From Yponomeuta sedellus (Eukaryota; Arthropoda; Insecta; Lepidoptera; Yponomeutidae): a stretch of DNA of 64,000 nucleotides. The DNA lies in contig OW203725.1 in assembly GCA_934045075.1 (NCBI GenBank), positions 16,738,269-16,802,268 on the forward strand, in the 5' to 3' direction. The notes beneath the pieces were generated by a model. It was not told where the DNA came from, ran no database searches, and was given only the letters and a program-made list of their open reading frames with translations. The position numbers and the translations under genes are program-made. Of this stretch, positions 51,721 to 63,792 are shown piece after piece. How positions within the stretch are numbered: position 1 is the stretch's first letter; the number at the start of each line of letters is the position of its first letter.

Positions 51721-52985
51721 TTTAGGGTTCCGTACCTCAAAAGGAAAAAACGGAACCCTTATAGGATCACTTTGTTGTCCGTCTGTCCGTCCGTCCGTCT
51801 GTCAAGACCCTTTTTCTCAGGAACGCGTGGAGGTATGAAGCTGAAATTTATATCAATTACTCAGGTCTACTGTCCCTTGAAGCTGTGAAAAAATCAAACT
51901 TCTAAGCCAACGCAATCAAAAGATACAGCCGTTTATGCCGCAAATTTTCGACACTTGCAAGGGAATCAAAACCTACAGGGTGCTTCCCGTGAACTCAGAA
52001 TCTTGAAATTTGGTACAAAGCAACCTCTTATAGCATAGATAAAGGAAAAATTACGAAAACCATAAATTTTTAGTTACATCACATAATATATTTTTTTTAA
52101 ATAATTTTAAACTTACTACCCATTTCCTCATAAACGCGTAGAGGTATTAAATTGAAATTCATTTTTAAAAACCTATTTAGAGGCTAAAAATTTCACCCAT
52201 GCCGGGATTCGAACCCGCAACCTCTGGCTATCCGTACCAGCGCTCTACCAATTGAGCCAATGGGCGACTCACGGCATCAGTGAAATTTCAAACCCCTTTA
52301 CAATATTCTCTGTATTACGTACAGGCAGCGACATCTGACTTAAGCAAATTGCATTACTTACAGCCCCGACTACCTACTTTGCAGTTAGGTTTTAACATCG
52401 GAACGATATCACTGTACCCACATGATTACACTATTTTTTTTTTTTTTTATTTTTAATGCACTAACCCGTGCTAAGGAACAAATTTAAAAACCTATTTAGA
52501 GGCTAAAAATTTCACCCATGCCGGGATTCGAACCCGCAACCTCTGGCTATCCGAACCAGCGCTCTACCAATTGAGCCAATGTGGGTACAGTGATATCGTT
52601 CCGATGTTAAAACCTAACTGCAAAGTAGGTAGTCGGGGCTGTAAGTAATGCAATTTGCTTAAGTCAGATGTCGCTGCCTGTACGTAATACAGAGAATATT
52701 GTAAAGGGGTTTGAAATTTCACTGATGCCGTGAGTCGCCCATTGGCTCAATTGGTAGAGCGCTGGTACGGATAGCCAGAGGTTGCGGGTTCGAATCCCGG
52801 CATGGGTGAAATTTTTAGCCTCTAAATAGGTTTTTAAATTTGTTCCTTAGCACGGGTTAGTGCATTAAAAATAAAAAAAAAAAATAGTGTAATTGAAATT
52901 CATACCAAATACTCAGGTCTATAATACAGGTTTGTACGGAACCCTCGGTGCGCGAGTCTGACTCGCACTTGGCCGGTTTTTTTTA
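51721..52985 (+). repeat. Repeat I, near full length, split by a family A SINE
   Basis: Starts TTTTTAGGGTTCCGTACCTC with the stem GGGTTCCGT/ACGGAACCC and a GTCCGTCC run. It continues with CTCAGGAACGCGTGGAGGTA and AATTTGGTACAAAG, and ends GTACGGAACCCTCGGTGCG, CTGACTCGCACTTGGCCGG. Fragments at 4015 and 31648. Such sequences are abundant in moths; the element class is unknown to me. Confidence 0.6.
52163..52890 (+). mobile_element. Family A SINE, three-module copy
   Basis: Exact AATTGAAATTCAT duplication (52150-52162 and 52891-52903). Order: shared 5' boundary; antisense tRNA-like module (52192-52262) and antisense head; a T-run and antisense tail; a second antisense module (52512-52577); then the full sense head (TGTGGGTACAGTGATATCG onward), sense module (52736-52808) and 3' tail GTGCATTAAAAATAAAAAAA. 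The 13-bp duplication shows that all of this entered in one event. Confidence 0.9.
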
Positions 52986-53095
52986 TCAAGTTTTTTATTT
53001 ATATTATAAATAAAATAAATAAAACATACTATAAATAAAGCACAAAGATGAAGTCATCCAGTTTTATTATTTATAAAAGTTTTACAACATCACAT

Positions 53096-55349
53096 TAGGA
53101 CCTTGTTTAACTTAAATACCAAAACACATAGTATGTAAATAATACATATCTATGTTTTACAGATTTTTCATTTTATCTTCGTAAAATCATTAATATAGAT
53201 TATCAGTTGGTGATGTACCTCGTGGATCGCGGGGTCCTGAAGTAAATAGAGCTCACGCTCGCAGCACATTACCAGCACCTCATATGCGCACTTGTGTGCG
53301 GGAATTAGCCGCCCGCCAGCACATAGCGCGTGCGATTTCCGCTTAAACGCATCGTCTCGTATTTTTATCGCTCCTTCCACCAAAGGGGAGCGTCGCGAGC
53401 GCTCGTTGTCGCGACAAAATGTTCAATTTTGGATACAAATAAAAAAGGTCGGACACATCGCACGGAATATTAACGGCGCACAATATGAACGTCGGCACCC
53501 GGATTCTACGTCAGAAGTGCCAAAATAATGTTATTCTTTTCCACGTCGAGGTAATAAGGGAGGCGGGGCCGACCGTTCCACGGATATGAAATCCAGAAAT
53601 GTTTATGTTACGCGATAATGGGCCAGCGGCGGGTATCCGAACCTTTACGGCGAACGCACTTAATTATAATCCTAAAGACTTCTTACAAGTGTAAACATTT
53701 CCTACTATCGTCGCTTTTCAAGTCGTTACCCAAACATTCTTTACATTCCAGTGCTAACATTGTCTCAAATGGATGTCAACGTTTTCGCTTTAAAATGCAG
53801 CAGGTACACGATAATTAACGTTTACAGAATTCACAAAGAAAACACAATTTTATTCTGTTCGCCGCACATAATCTGTCCCATATTGTCTCTATGAATGGAA
53901 CGCGTAGAATACAAAGAGGACAATGCGTCCGTAATGTCGGGCGATCTAATTTTACGGCGAGCGCCTCGGCATGCGCTTTGTGCCTTTGAGCTTAAGGTCG
54001 ATTATCGAGAGGCACGACTGTCGTGCCGCGTTCGTAAAGTGATTGAGTGCCGTCACATGCAGCGTGCATCGCCTCAGATTCCTCTGCCGACCTGTGCCCC
54101 GCGCGCCTCGCCTCGCGCCAAACATCACTACTTCTAATTGCATACGTAATTTACTGACGCATCCAACCAGCCTCTACTGCCAACTACTCACTACATTCTA
54201 AACGGAGTAATGAGCAAACCTAATGGCACTTAACGATTTCGTTTAATTAACATTAGATTAATGATAGCAGAGGTTATTTCTACCTGGCGTGTAATCTGTC
54301 TATGTCAAGGAAATCTTCTATCGATCTCTTCAACAATTGCACGCTGTATTAGGACAGAATTATGCTGGCTAGTAGTTGGCTGGCTACACATAGAGAAACT
54401 GTCGTATGGATGGGTACACCGCAATAACCCGGAGGCATGTTAACACGCTTAGAACAGATTTGCCTATGAATTGTTCGTCAGCGTACCTACCAGTGAATCG
54501 CCAATAGACCGTTCACCGATTAATTAACGATATTGTTATGCATGTAGTTGGCCAAGTCCGGGGACATCTTTCACTTGACCTAAATTGCTTACAGGTTCTA
54601 CTCTTTACGTTTACAGTAACTCATCATCATCTTCACTGCGCCCACTGCAGTTGCAGTTGGCTTGCCATTTGCAGTAATTAACTATGAGATACTTAATGAT
54701 ATAAATTTATTGCTTGATGTGACGGGCGCGAGTTATTTTGCAAATATTGCAATGAATTAAGTATAATTTAAATTCTGAGAGTTTCAGAAGAATTCGTCAG
54801 CAATTGATTAAGAATATAGCGAATGCCCTTTAGGTGCTCTACCAATGTCACGGACTCCGGCTTTGACTCAATTGTCCTACTTACGATATGAATAAAGTTA
54901 ATCCTATTACGATTATAGGCAATTCTATAAAACAGCATAAATAACAAATACGTTGAGTTCAATTTTGAAAAAGAAAATATAGAGACAGAGAATACTTTAT
55001 TCCACGTAAAAAAGGAAGGAACACAGATATTTCTATTAAATAAATAATTAAACAAAAAAATTAAAAGCAAGAGCACAGAATTGTTGCAAATGATAATCTA
55101 TAATTGAATAGAAATTGCGTATATATAAGCAACCCTGTAGATTAATCAAATTACATGTAAAAATATATTTTTTATTATTAATACCACGATTTTTTAATAT
55201 TAATATTACTATTACGAGTATTTTAAGTAAAAAACTACAATTAATATTATATTAGTCAGTTCAATGTTGTTTTATCCTTTGAAAACCAAAAACGTATATA
55301 AAATGTGCCTGTTATTTTAACATAACAGTTATTTTTTATTTTATTTTTT
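53096..55349. other. Unique DNA, no gene accepted
   Basis: 53170-54150 is GC-richer with short frames on both strands; 54650-55349 is AT-rich. No recognisable domain. Confidence 0.4.
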
Positions 55350-55361
55350 ATATTTATTTTA

Positions 55362-55740
55362 AAAACCTATTTAGAGGCTAAAAATTTCACCCATGCCGGG
55401 ATTCGAACCCGCAACCTCTGGCTATCCGTGCCAGCGCTCTACCAATTGAGCCAATGGGCGACTCACGGCATCAGTGAAATTTCGAACCTCTTTACACTAT
55501 TCTCTGTATTACGTACAGGCAGCGACATCTGACTTAAGCAAATTGCATTACTTACAGCCCCGACTACCTACTTTGTAGTTAGGTTTTAACATCGGAACGA
55601 TATCACTGTACCCACATGATTATACTATTTATTTTAATGCACTAACCCGTGCTAAGGAACAAATTTAAAAACCTATTTAGAGGCTAAAAATTTCACCCAT
55701 GCCGGGATTCGAACCCGCAACCTCTGGCTATCCGTGCCAG
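55362..55740 (-). mobile_element. Family A SINE, tandem-type copy
   Basis: Flanked by ATATTTATTTTA (55350-55361 and 55741-55752; low complexity, so weaker evidence). On the minus strand: a partial tRNA-like module beginning CTGGCACGG, the tail CGGGTTAGTGCATTAAAATA, directly a second unit's head CATGTGGGTACAGTGATATC, a full module, and the end CCTCTAAATAGGTTTTTA. The two modules are in the same direction here. Confidence 0.7.
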
Positions 55741-55841
55741 ATATTTATTTTATTTAATCACAAGAAGCTCACAGCGCAAATACAATTTAGGTAGACAATT
55801 AATTAGACAACATAGGCCAATCACGAGCTTTTTTTATACAT

Positions 55842-56015
55842 AGCTGACTGATACGTACCGTCTAACAGGCGATTTTTTTTATTTATTTTTCTCTCCGTAA
55901 GATCCATCCTCGTACTTCAAGGAATGTTCTAAAAAAAGAATCACCGAAATCAGTTCAGCTGTTCTCGAGATTTGCGCTTACCAACACATTCAGCGATTCA
56001 TTTTTATATTATAGA
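55842..56015 (-). mobile_element. Short non-autonomous Helitron-like element, copy 4
   Basis: Reverse of the family: AGCTGACTGATACGTACCG at the left (3' end) and TTTTTATATTATAGA at the right (5' end). Confidence 0.55.
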
Positions 56016-56240
56016 TAAGAAAAATATTTTTCTGGGGTATATAATACGATAGACTCATGAAAACAGTATCGCCACATACTAATTGCTTTGTACTCTATTG
56101 TCATCAACTATTATAAATCGTGATAAAAACAGTTCTATGTGATATCTTCCAAACGATCCATAATGATACAACACTAGATAGATACTTCCCGCACATGAAT
56201 AAAGGCATTGCAGAATTTTCATATCGCGAATAAAATTTAC
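56016..56240 (+). repeat. Tandem duplicated flank, left copy
   Basis: 225 bp starting AAGAAAAATATTTTTCTGGG, nearly identical to 56581-56805 (for example CAGTATCGCC versus CAGTCTCGCC). Confidence 0.85.
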
Positions 56241-56580
56241 AGTCGATTCTTTAATTTTTTTTATATTTCTATCTGTAAGAACTATCCTAGTACTTCAAGG
56301 AATATTCTAAAAAAAGAATTAGAGAAATCGGTTCAGCTGCTCTCGAGATTTGCGCTTACCAACATATTCAGCGATTAATTTTTATATTATAGACTGGCTG
56401 ACCCAGCGAACTTCGTACCGCCGAACAGTCGATTCTTTAATTTTTTTTTATATTTCTCTCTGTAAGAACCATCCTCGTACTTCAAGGAATATTCTAAAAA
56501 AAGAATTAGCGAAATCGGTTTAGCTGCTCTGGAGATTTGCGCTTACCAACACATCCAGCGATTCATTTTTATATTATAGA
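56241..56580 (-). mobile_element. Two tandem Helitron-like copies
   Basis: A truncated copy (56241-56393, starting CAGTCGATTCTTTAA) is joined directly to a complete one (56394-56580, starting CTGGCTGACCCAGCGAACTT). Both end in ATATTATAGA. Confidence 0.6.
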
Positions 56581-56805
56581 TAAGAAAAATATTTTTCTGG
56601 GGTATATAATACGATAGACTCATGAAAACAGTCTCGCCACATACTAATTGCTTTGTACTCTATTGTCATCAACTATTATAAATCGTGATAAAAACAGTTC
56701 TATGTGATATCTTCCAAACGATCCATAATGATACAACACTAGATAGATACTTCCCGCACATGAATAAAGGCATTGCAGAATTTTCATATCGCGAATAAAA
56801 TTTTC
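56581..56805 (+). repeat. Tandem duplicated flank, right copy
   Basis: See 56016-56240; the offset between copies is 565 bp. Confidence 0.85.
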
Positions 56806-59800
56806 TGCGAATCAGCTAGCTTCTGAAAAGAGCTCTACGAATACCTACAGTATGGACTTAAAAAGGTATACCCCTACGTAAAGTTCGAAGAGGTTTTCGC
56901 ATAGAATCTTGTGATAATATTTGCATATAAAAAACCTTCCTTCGTTCGTTCCTCCACTCTTCCTATGCGTATTTGCAAATGTTCTTAGAAACCCCGTGAT
57001 TACTCTACGGGCGTATGAAGCTATAACCGAATGGCAACGAGATTATCCGAATAGTTTCAGTTTCCTACAAAGGCGCAGCGACAGATTATTGCAATTCATA
57101 CAATTGGTAAAGCCTTTCCCACGTAAGAGATTAATTGGTGCAACTTTCGCTGAGCCGAAACGTGCAGCATTGTGCAAATGGAGGGCCATGGAAGGCTCGT
57201 AGCTGGCTGCGAGGCGCTCTACGCGAGCGCGGCCAGAGCGGAACCTACCTGATTCGTAGCCTCTCTACGTCTAAGTAACCAACAACCAACTCTCTTGTCA
57301 AACCGTTTCCTACTATGCTGCGTAAAAGAGACAGAGTTGGCGTTATCGTCATCGTTTTACCTGGAATAGGGGGTCAGAGTAGATTAAATTGCAAGTGCGC
57401 TGATGTATTTATAGCTGGCCCGGAGACAAACGAGCGGGCGTGTGATGGACCTGCCTCGTTATGGGAATTAATCGAAGTTACAACGGATTGCGCTGCAGCG
57501 CACCTGCACTGCCTGAAATATGCCTTCGCGAGCGGCGTAAGCCTCTAATTCTTACCGGTTCTCGCCCCGCTGTTCGCTAATTGCCACATTTTCACTCAAC
57601 AGAAATCTCGCTCTAATTATTTGAGACTCTTTATTTTGACCCCGCTTAAAACACGTTTCCGGCTACTATTGTATGAAGTTTCGAGTAACAGCCAGCTAAA
57701 GTATTTTTTTCCGCAAAATTTAATAACGACGCCTCATTCAGCTTAACATCGGCTTTTTTGTCTTTACTTTAAGTAAGACATTAATTTCCATTCCGAACAA
57801 AAGTAAACCCAATTTAAAAAGGAGGAATACATAAGGAGAAATTTGCATGACAATTTAGACTTTTCTTTTAAGTTTTCCACGTCTTCCTTATTGTTGTCGA
57901 GTGGTAACGTCCATACTGAATGCTTTTCACAAAACGTAGTATCCGCAAAAAGGCAGATGCGCTTGCAAGAATGCGCGGTGTTCGTGACACTTTTTTTTAG
58001 ATGCTAGTTACTAGGTAGTTTCCAAATCTCTAACTTTCTCTTCCAAATTTAGTCTAACATATAAGCTGGTATGTTACAGACGTATGTTAGATTCTCTCTA
58101 TTAATCTTAAAATGTTCAGCGATTTCTCTGTAGCACGTTGTCTGAGATCTTTGATTCTTTAAACGATTTTTGTTACAAAGGATGATCCTATATAAATTTC
58201 AAGCCAAAATCAAGATTGTTGATGAGATGAGAAAATCATCGAACTAGCTTCATTGTGTAATTTACTATTATTAAAAAAGTTATTGCCTATTTCAACAATA
58301 TAATTTGGCTTAATGGTACTTTAACTACCTTACATTTCACTGTCTTTCAGGTTGCGTCCGCGCTCACTTTGCCTGTTCCCACTCTGAATTTTTTTCCGTG
58401 CACAGATAAAAATTGATAAACATAAATATAGGAATTAGAATTAATAAAAGCGTTAGCCGTGAGCTTGATGTTCAACGACGTGTGAAGAAAATGCACTTCA
58501 TTTATAATGTGTTAATTTCTAGAATACATTTTATTTAATATTTGCTTGTTTAACATCTATCTACTTAGCTACCAATGGCCTAACTGTAAAATAAACTTCA
58601 CCATAACCCAGCCTTGTCTACCGCACTGGATGAGAAAAATATTTTTTCCATCCAGTGCTGCAGAATCAACCTATCAAAATATTTAGACAGGGTTCTCAGG
58701 ACCCAAAATGCTGAGCTACTCTCGGAGCGTTGCAACCATCCGATTCGATTCTCTCTATCTAGGTATCCTATCACTCTATGACCACATGATAGCATCATTG
58801 CTCACCTTAATTGCCTTTAACTGCAGCCGCCAAACGAAGCTTACTCAATCCGCGTCTGCAAATATGAACTGAAAATGCCAAGTCAAATGCTAGGCAGCTG
58901 CACAAAGGAGGCTTTGATTCGCGCACAATGCACCAAACCTTATTGTAGTTCGTTCGCTACATCGAATATTTATGGCGTCTGCAAATATAACTTTCACGAG
59001 CTAAGTGGTCTAAGTTGGCGCTAATTTAAGAGTTCGGCGCCGAGGCGGGCGGCGCCGGCGCCCGCGCGGCTGCCGCACTTTGTCATAACTTGCCGTTAGC
59101 AGCACGAAAGCGGCTGGGCTTTGCTTATTTAACCAGCAGCTTGTCGCGTGACTTATGAACGCGGCCTATCGATACATCGCGGCATCTGAATAGAAACAAA
59201 GGGAAGAGAGGGTCAGTGGCTGTGGATGTCTTATTCGTAGGAGATGGCACGTTATTTTCCTATGGAAAGGAACGGTTAGCTGAGTATTATAAACATAGGA
59301 ATAGTGGGATGAACTTTGGACATTTTAAGGGGCTCCATGAAGGTCACTAGCGCCATTGATGAAAAGAATTATATATTGTTTACAGATCGTTTTTGCAAAA
59401 GTGGCTTAATAATTTCTCAATGATGAAAATTATGATTTTTGAACCCTCCTCTGAGAACCTAGGATCTACGACGGGGGTTTTATAGCGGAAACCTATGTTT
59501 TTGCCCTTAAGTTGTAGGTCGCAGAAATCACTATTTACATGATTGATAGGCCATATTTTGCAATAACAATCCATAAATGAAGGTGCGTGTGTTTTTTATT
59601 GGTAGTGCTAGTGAACCTCCCGTAGCCTTTTTTACTAATTGGTCAATTGGTAACTTGCCCAGGAGAGTCACTTACTTACGGTTAACATGTTGAGTTACGG
59701 GAAATCAGGAATATTCTCCTGGTAGACTCCAAGTCTATTATAATTTTTTTATTAAAATTCATTACATATTTTAAAAAAAACATATTACGAGAATATAAGC

Positions 59801-61253
59801 CATTATTCGGACTCTACAATAATATGACGTGGGCAAGTACGTTACAGGAGCATGGAAGGAGCCGGAAGCAAATTTAACAAAATTTAAAATTCAAAACTTC
59901 ACAAAACACGGAAACGCCCCCTGAAAAGAGGCAATTTAATTCTTTCAACGAATTCTCGGGCAAAAACCCTATTCAACAATGTGAAGCACGTTACGACTTG
60001 ACTTTGGGGAGAAAAATACTGGGTGAAATAATAAATAGCGGTATAATAAGGCTCTTCACGCGAAAGATTAGCCACGAAAGCCAGGGCTTTGCAGTATTTA
60101 TAAGAAAATGTTAGCGGCGCACGTAACTTGGCGGCGCGCAGGCCGCCCGCCCGACCAGAGCTATATTTATTACACGCTGGGATGACTTGGAATCTGCTGG
60201 ACCGATGCACTAGCATAATGTAGAGATGCATCTCTACGTACAAAACATTGAATTTATGATCCTACTCAAACTATATGTCCTCCATACACCACTAGCCAAG
60301 TCTGAACTTTCGCCTCCTGTTTGTGTACTAGTTTGAACGTCTCTTATTTCAAACATACTATTGCAGTAATTTATTACAGATTCTCACTAAACAATCCCAA
60401 AAGCGTCACATCAAACATTCCGCCTCTCATATCTTTCCAATTAAATTAATATTTGATTAGAGCGAAATAAGAGCAGTGATTGTGCGGCCTTAAATCTCCG
60501 CCTGCAGCGGTCTCCAGGTGGGTAATGAATACAAACTGCGGGCCGCGCGGTAAACACCGCTGTAAATTACGTCGAGCATCGAGTTGCCGGCGTCCCGCGA
60601 GTTTGGGAGCCGACGCCGCAACGCGAGCCGTCTGCGGCCCTCAGAACCGGCCACGGAGCGCTCCCCAGCGACCCCGCCCGATATACCATTGATTAACCCA
60701 AGAAACCGGACTCAACTGGCTTGTTTACCCTTCCACGTTCAACCTTTTAAAACGCTCACGACTAGCTTTTTAAATTGATGCCGGCGTCGAGTGGACTTTC
60801 CCTGAAATATCAAGTATTCTTCAACAAAAATCAATGCGCTATTATTGTGGCTTTCAGGTACCCGACGGTCTTTAGCCTACATAGAGTGTACTTTTCAAAG
60901 AACCTGCATTAAGTATTTAAGCGGCGAGGCGGCGTGCGTCCAGTGCAATTTGCAATTACGGTGAGCATTTCGTAGGAATTGGTGGAATCGATAAATGTCA
61001 TTGACACCATAGAGCGCCATCGATGAGGTCGGCCCCTCGCCCGCACATTACCGTCTTCTACCCTCTATTCGCAGTAAACGAAATTCCACGAAAACATTGC
61101 GTGAACCCTCCGTTCTTTATTTCACCTCCGACGGTAATTTATAACCCTTATTTAATTTGCAAGGTGGAAGCTTTTAATGCAACGCAACAACATTTATCTT
61201 TTTACATTTCTAGACTACCTAGTTCTACTGTGATGAAGTTGAATTATTTTACA
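56806..61253. other. Long unique region, no gene accepted
   Basis: About 4.4 kb with almost no shared repeats. GC-richer blocks lie at 57170-57560, 59030-59170, 60100-60180 and 60480-60680. Open frames of 64-114 codons appear on both strands without domains. The low repeat content compared with the rest of the window suggests constraint, so regulatory or intronic sequence of a nearby gene is possible. Confidence 0.45.
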
Positions 61254-62246
61254 AAGTTATATATTAAACGGGTTTAATCGTGATTATTTATTAGGTAAAA
61301 AGTAATTACGTTGTTTCCCGACGTTTCGGCAGCGTTACAGTTGTCGTGGTCTCGGATAGACTGAAGTGGCGTGTACAGTCAAATATTATCAATCAGTCTA
61401 ATATGTTTTAGACTGATTAAAAATCACATTCCAAGCAGAAATTAGAAAGTCCTTTTAGGAAGCTCCGCAAGCTAACGAGAAACGCGAAAACGTAACTTCC
61501 TTTCCAATTTTCTCTCAATGGCTATTAGGATGAGGAATGCAAAGTAGATTTCCGTACGAAGTCGAGATATGTGTTCGAAAAGAATGAAATTTCAAACGAA
61601 CCCAGCAAGACGACGCCAGGATCCTCTCAGCCGGCGGAACGACCTCCGAATGTATCTACACTATCGCCGAGACACGTTCCGACGAAAATCTTCCCGCTGA
61701 CTCGACCTAGGGAAAACACTATATGAAAGACTTTCCTACCCGGTCGCTGATAAGAGTGTAAATGGAAAACACGTTGCCTTACCCTTTCATACTTCCCTGT
61801 ATGAACCTTGCCTGTATCGTACCCGCAAACTTGGCTCTAGGTATATTTCCGTGTCATATTTCCACGTAAGTAACCGCGTTCAAGAGCTTATTTCAATATT
61901 TCTCTACGGGAATATACAGTGGGTCCACAGCAAACATATTATCAAATACATTGCGGAGCCTTGTCAACAAGTTACTTTAGACATGTTGACTGTAATTTGT
62001 ACGAGGACCGAGTTGCCCACATCCTCTTGAGGTGTAGGAGTCTTGTTTGTGTTTCTGATACCTAGCCCATTTTTGGCTGAAGAAATAATTCATTCACTCG
62101 ATAAATTAATTATTTGACTGTACTCTTTTACTTCAGTCTACCCGAGACCGAGGCCACTGCAACATTGCCGTCAAACGTCAGGAATTCAGGTAATTACGTT
62201 TTACATGCTAATAGTCGCGATTAGACCCATTTAATATATAACTATG
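61254..62246. mobile_element. Foldback structure with about 135-bp arms (K)
   Basis: Left arm 61254-61387 (GTTATATATTAAACGGGTTT, GACGTTTCGGCAGCGTTACA, GATAGACTGAAGTGGCGTGT) faces right arm 62108-62246 with the same blocks inverted (TACTTCAGTCTACCCGAGAC, TTTAATATATAAC). Identity is moderate. The 720 bp between them look like ordinary unique DNA. Either one foldback transposon that enclosed host sequence or two insertions in opposite orientation. Confidence 0.55.
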
Positions 62247-62594
62247 TACAAGCATCGCGAGTCATTAAGAAATACTAATTTGGGAAATGTTCCCTCGATG
62301 CCGTTCCTTAATTTCAAGATGGGAAAAGTACGTATGCTCCACGTGCTAATATATGCTACTTTATTACACGAGCGAGCGTACTAATGCAAATTAAATAGCC
62401 GATTTCTTTGTACTAAGCCATATTTTCATATTAAGAGTGGCAACTCCCGCTGGCAAACACAATTTCTGTTTATAAGGGGGCAGGGGAGGTTGATGCACTC
62501 CCGGGGTAGGTGGCGGTGCCTAGTGTAGCGATCTCGCTTCCCGCTCAAGACACAGCCTCCCCTAGGACAAGCAAAGCATTAATATGTAAGTAAT

Positions 62595-62626
62595 TAGCTA
62601 CTGAAATAAACGGATTTCAGTAGCTA
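62595..62626. repeat. Perfect 13-bp-stem hairpin
   Basis: TAGCTACTGAAAT and its inverse around AAACGG. Isolated. Confidence 0.85.
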
Positions 62627-62763
62627 AGTAGCTCCAACTCCGTTTAAGTATTGTTGCTTGGTAAGCATGAATTAAACAATACGTTTTATACTTTTTTAAC
62701 ACAAGTCAAACTACTCTACTTTACAAAACCTTACAAATTACAGGATTCGGATGTCGAAATTTA

Positions 62764-63790
62764 CGAGGGCTGCTACTTATGTATGCGGAATAGAAAAAAT
62801 AAACAAATGTATATGGCTAAATATGCTTTTATTGTTTTTCAAGGTATTCTCCACTATGATCGATGCACTTTTGCATTCGATGAAACCAATTTGTAAAACA
62901 TTTTTTCCACTCTGATTGAGGTATCTCCAAAACGTGCTGTTTGAACGCATCTACGGCATCTTCACGGGTCGAAAATCGTTGAACACGTAATTTATTCTTT
63001 ACATTTGGGAATAAATAGAAATCATTGGGAGCCAAATCAGGGCTGTACGGTGGATGACCCATCAATTCTATTTTTTGACCATCCAAAAATGTAGTTGTTT
63101 CCTGAGATGTATGACAGCTGGCATTGTCATGGTGAAGTATGATTCTGCGTCGCTGGTTGTTTTGGCGTATTTCTTCAAATACTTCCGGCAAACAAATGGT
63201 CGTGTACCACTCTGAATTAACCTTTCTGCGATTCTCCAGTGGTATTGTAGCCACATGGCCATTAATACCAAAAAAGCAGGCCACCATTTGCTTTACAGTG
63301 CTTTTTGCACAAGCCACTTTCGTAGGGTTCGGCTCATTTTCAAACGTAATACGTAACATGGCGGTCTTGCATTATTAGTTTTCGCACAGCTTCAATATTT
63401 TGTGGCACAACCACCGATTTCGGGCGACCTTCTTTAACTTCGTCCGTGAGATTACTGCGCCCGCGATTAAACTGACTAAACCAGTGATACACAATCGTTT
63501 TTGATGGAGCTTCACCACCAAAAGTCGAAGTTAATTGATCTACGCACTGTTGTTGCGTTAAACCACGTCGAAAATCGTAATAAATCATAGCACGAATATT
63601 TTCACGAGTGAGTTCCATTTTTTCAGCGATATGACATTTTAAACCCAACAAAAACAAAACACTAACGTATATAAGAGAAAAATATTAGCGGCTAATATTT
63701 AAAAAAAGAACGAATTTGACCATGGAGGTCAGACATTGCGTTTAAAATTATTGGAATCCCAGATTCCGCATACATAAGTAGCAGCCTATG
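62764..63790 (-). mobile_element. mariner element, internally deleted
   Basis: TA target on both sides (62762-62763 and 63791-63792). The 28-bp ends share GGCTGCTACTTATGTATGCG, with three differences in the outermost bases. The length, 1,027 bp, is about 250 bp short of a typical mariner, in line with the deletion seen in its transposase. Confidence 0.9.
62829..63618 (-). pseudogene. mariner transposase remnant
   Basis: The N-terminal part (63618 down to about 63350) starts MELTRENIRAMIYYDFRRGL and has the paired helix-turn-helix region that binds the terminal repeats (LTQQQCVDQLTSTFGG, IVYHWFSQFNRG). It then breaks after DRHVTY; the C-terminal part continues in another frame from FENEPNPTK to the stop. 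The block between them, which holds the second DNA-binding part and the first catalytic aspartate, is missing. The second and third aspartates remain (ILHHDN and SPDLAPND, with 34 residues between them, the mariner D34D spacing). It cannot be active. Confidence 0.9.
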
Positions 63791-63792
63791 TA

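Larger units (their letters stand above)
51437..53095 (+). repeat. Repeat H, copy 2, with nested insertions
   Basis: AGTTAGGTTGCCAGTGAG and GTGTAACGGTGCAAACCTCT occur twice in tandem (51437-51509 and 51538-51601). Then TTACGTCACCCATTTTTGAG, repeat I (51721-52985) and, on the far side, GATGAAGTCATCCAGTTTTA, which corresponds to 42020-42045 of copy 1. Confidence 0.6.

Noticed and set aside
57315..57548. 77-codon plus-strand exon
   Set aside because: No domain and no convincing splice context; GC-richer unique DNA gives such frames by chance.
60480..60692. 70-codon Arg/Pro-rich plus-strand frame
   Set aside because: Composition follows local GC content and a second frame is open over the same bases.
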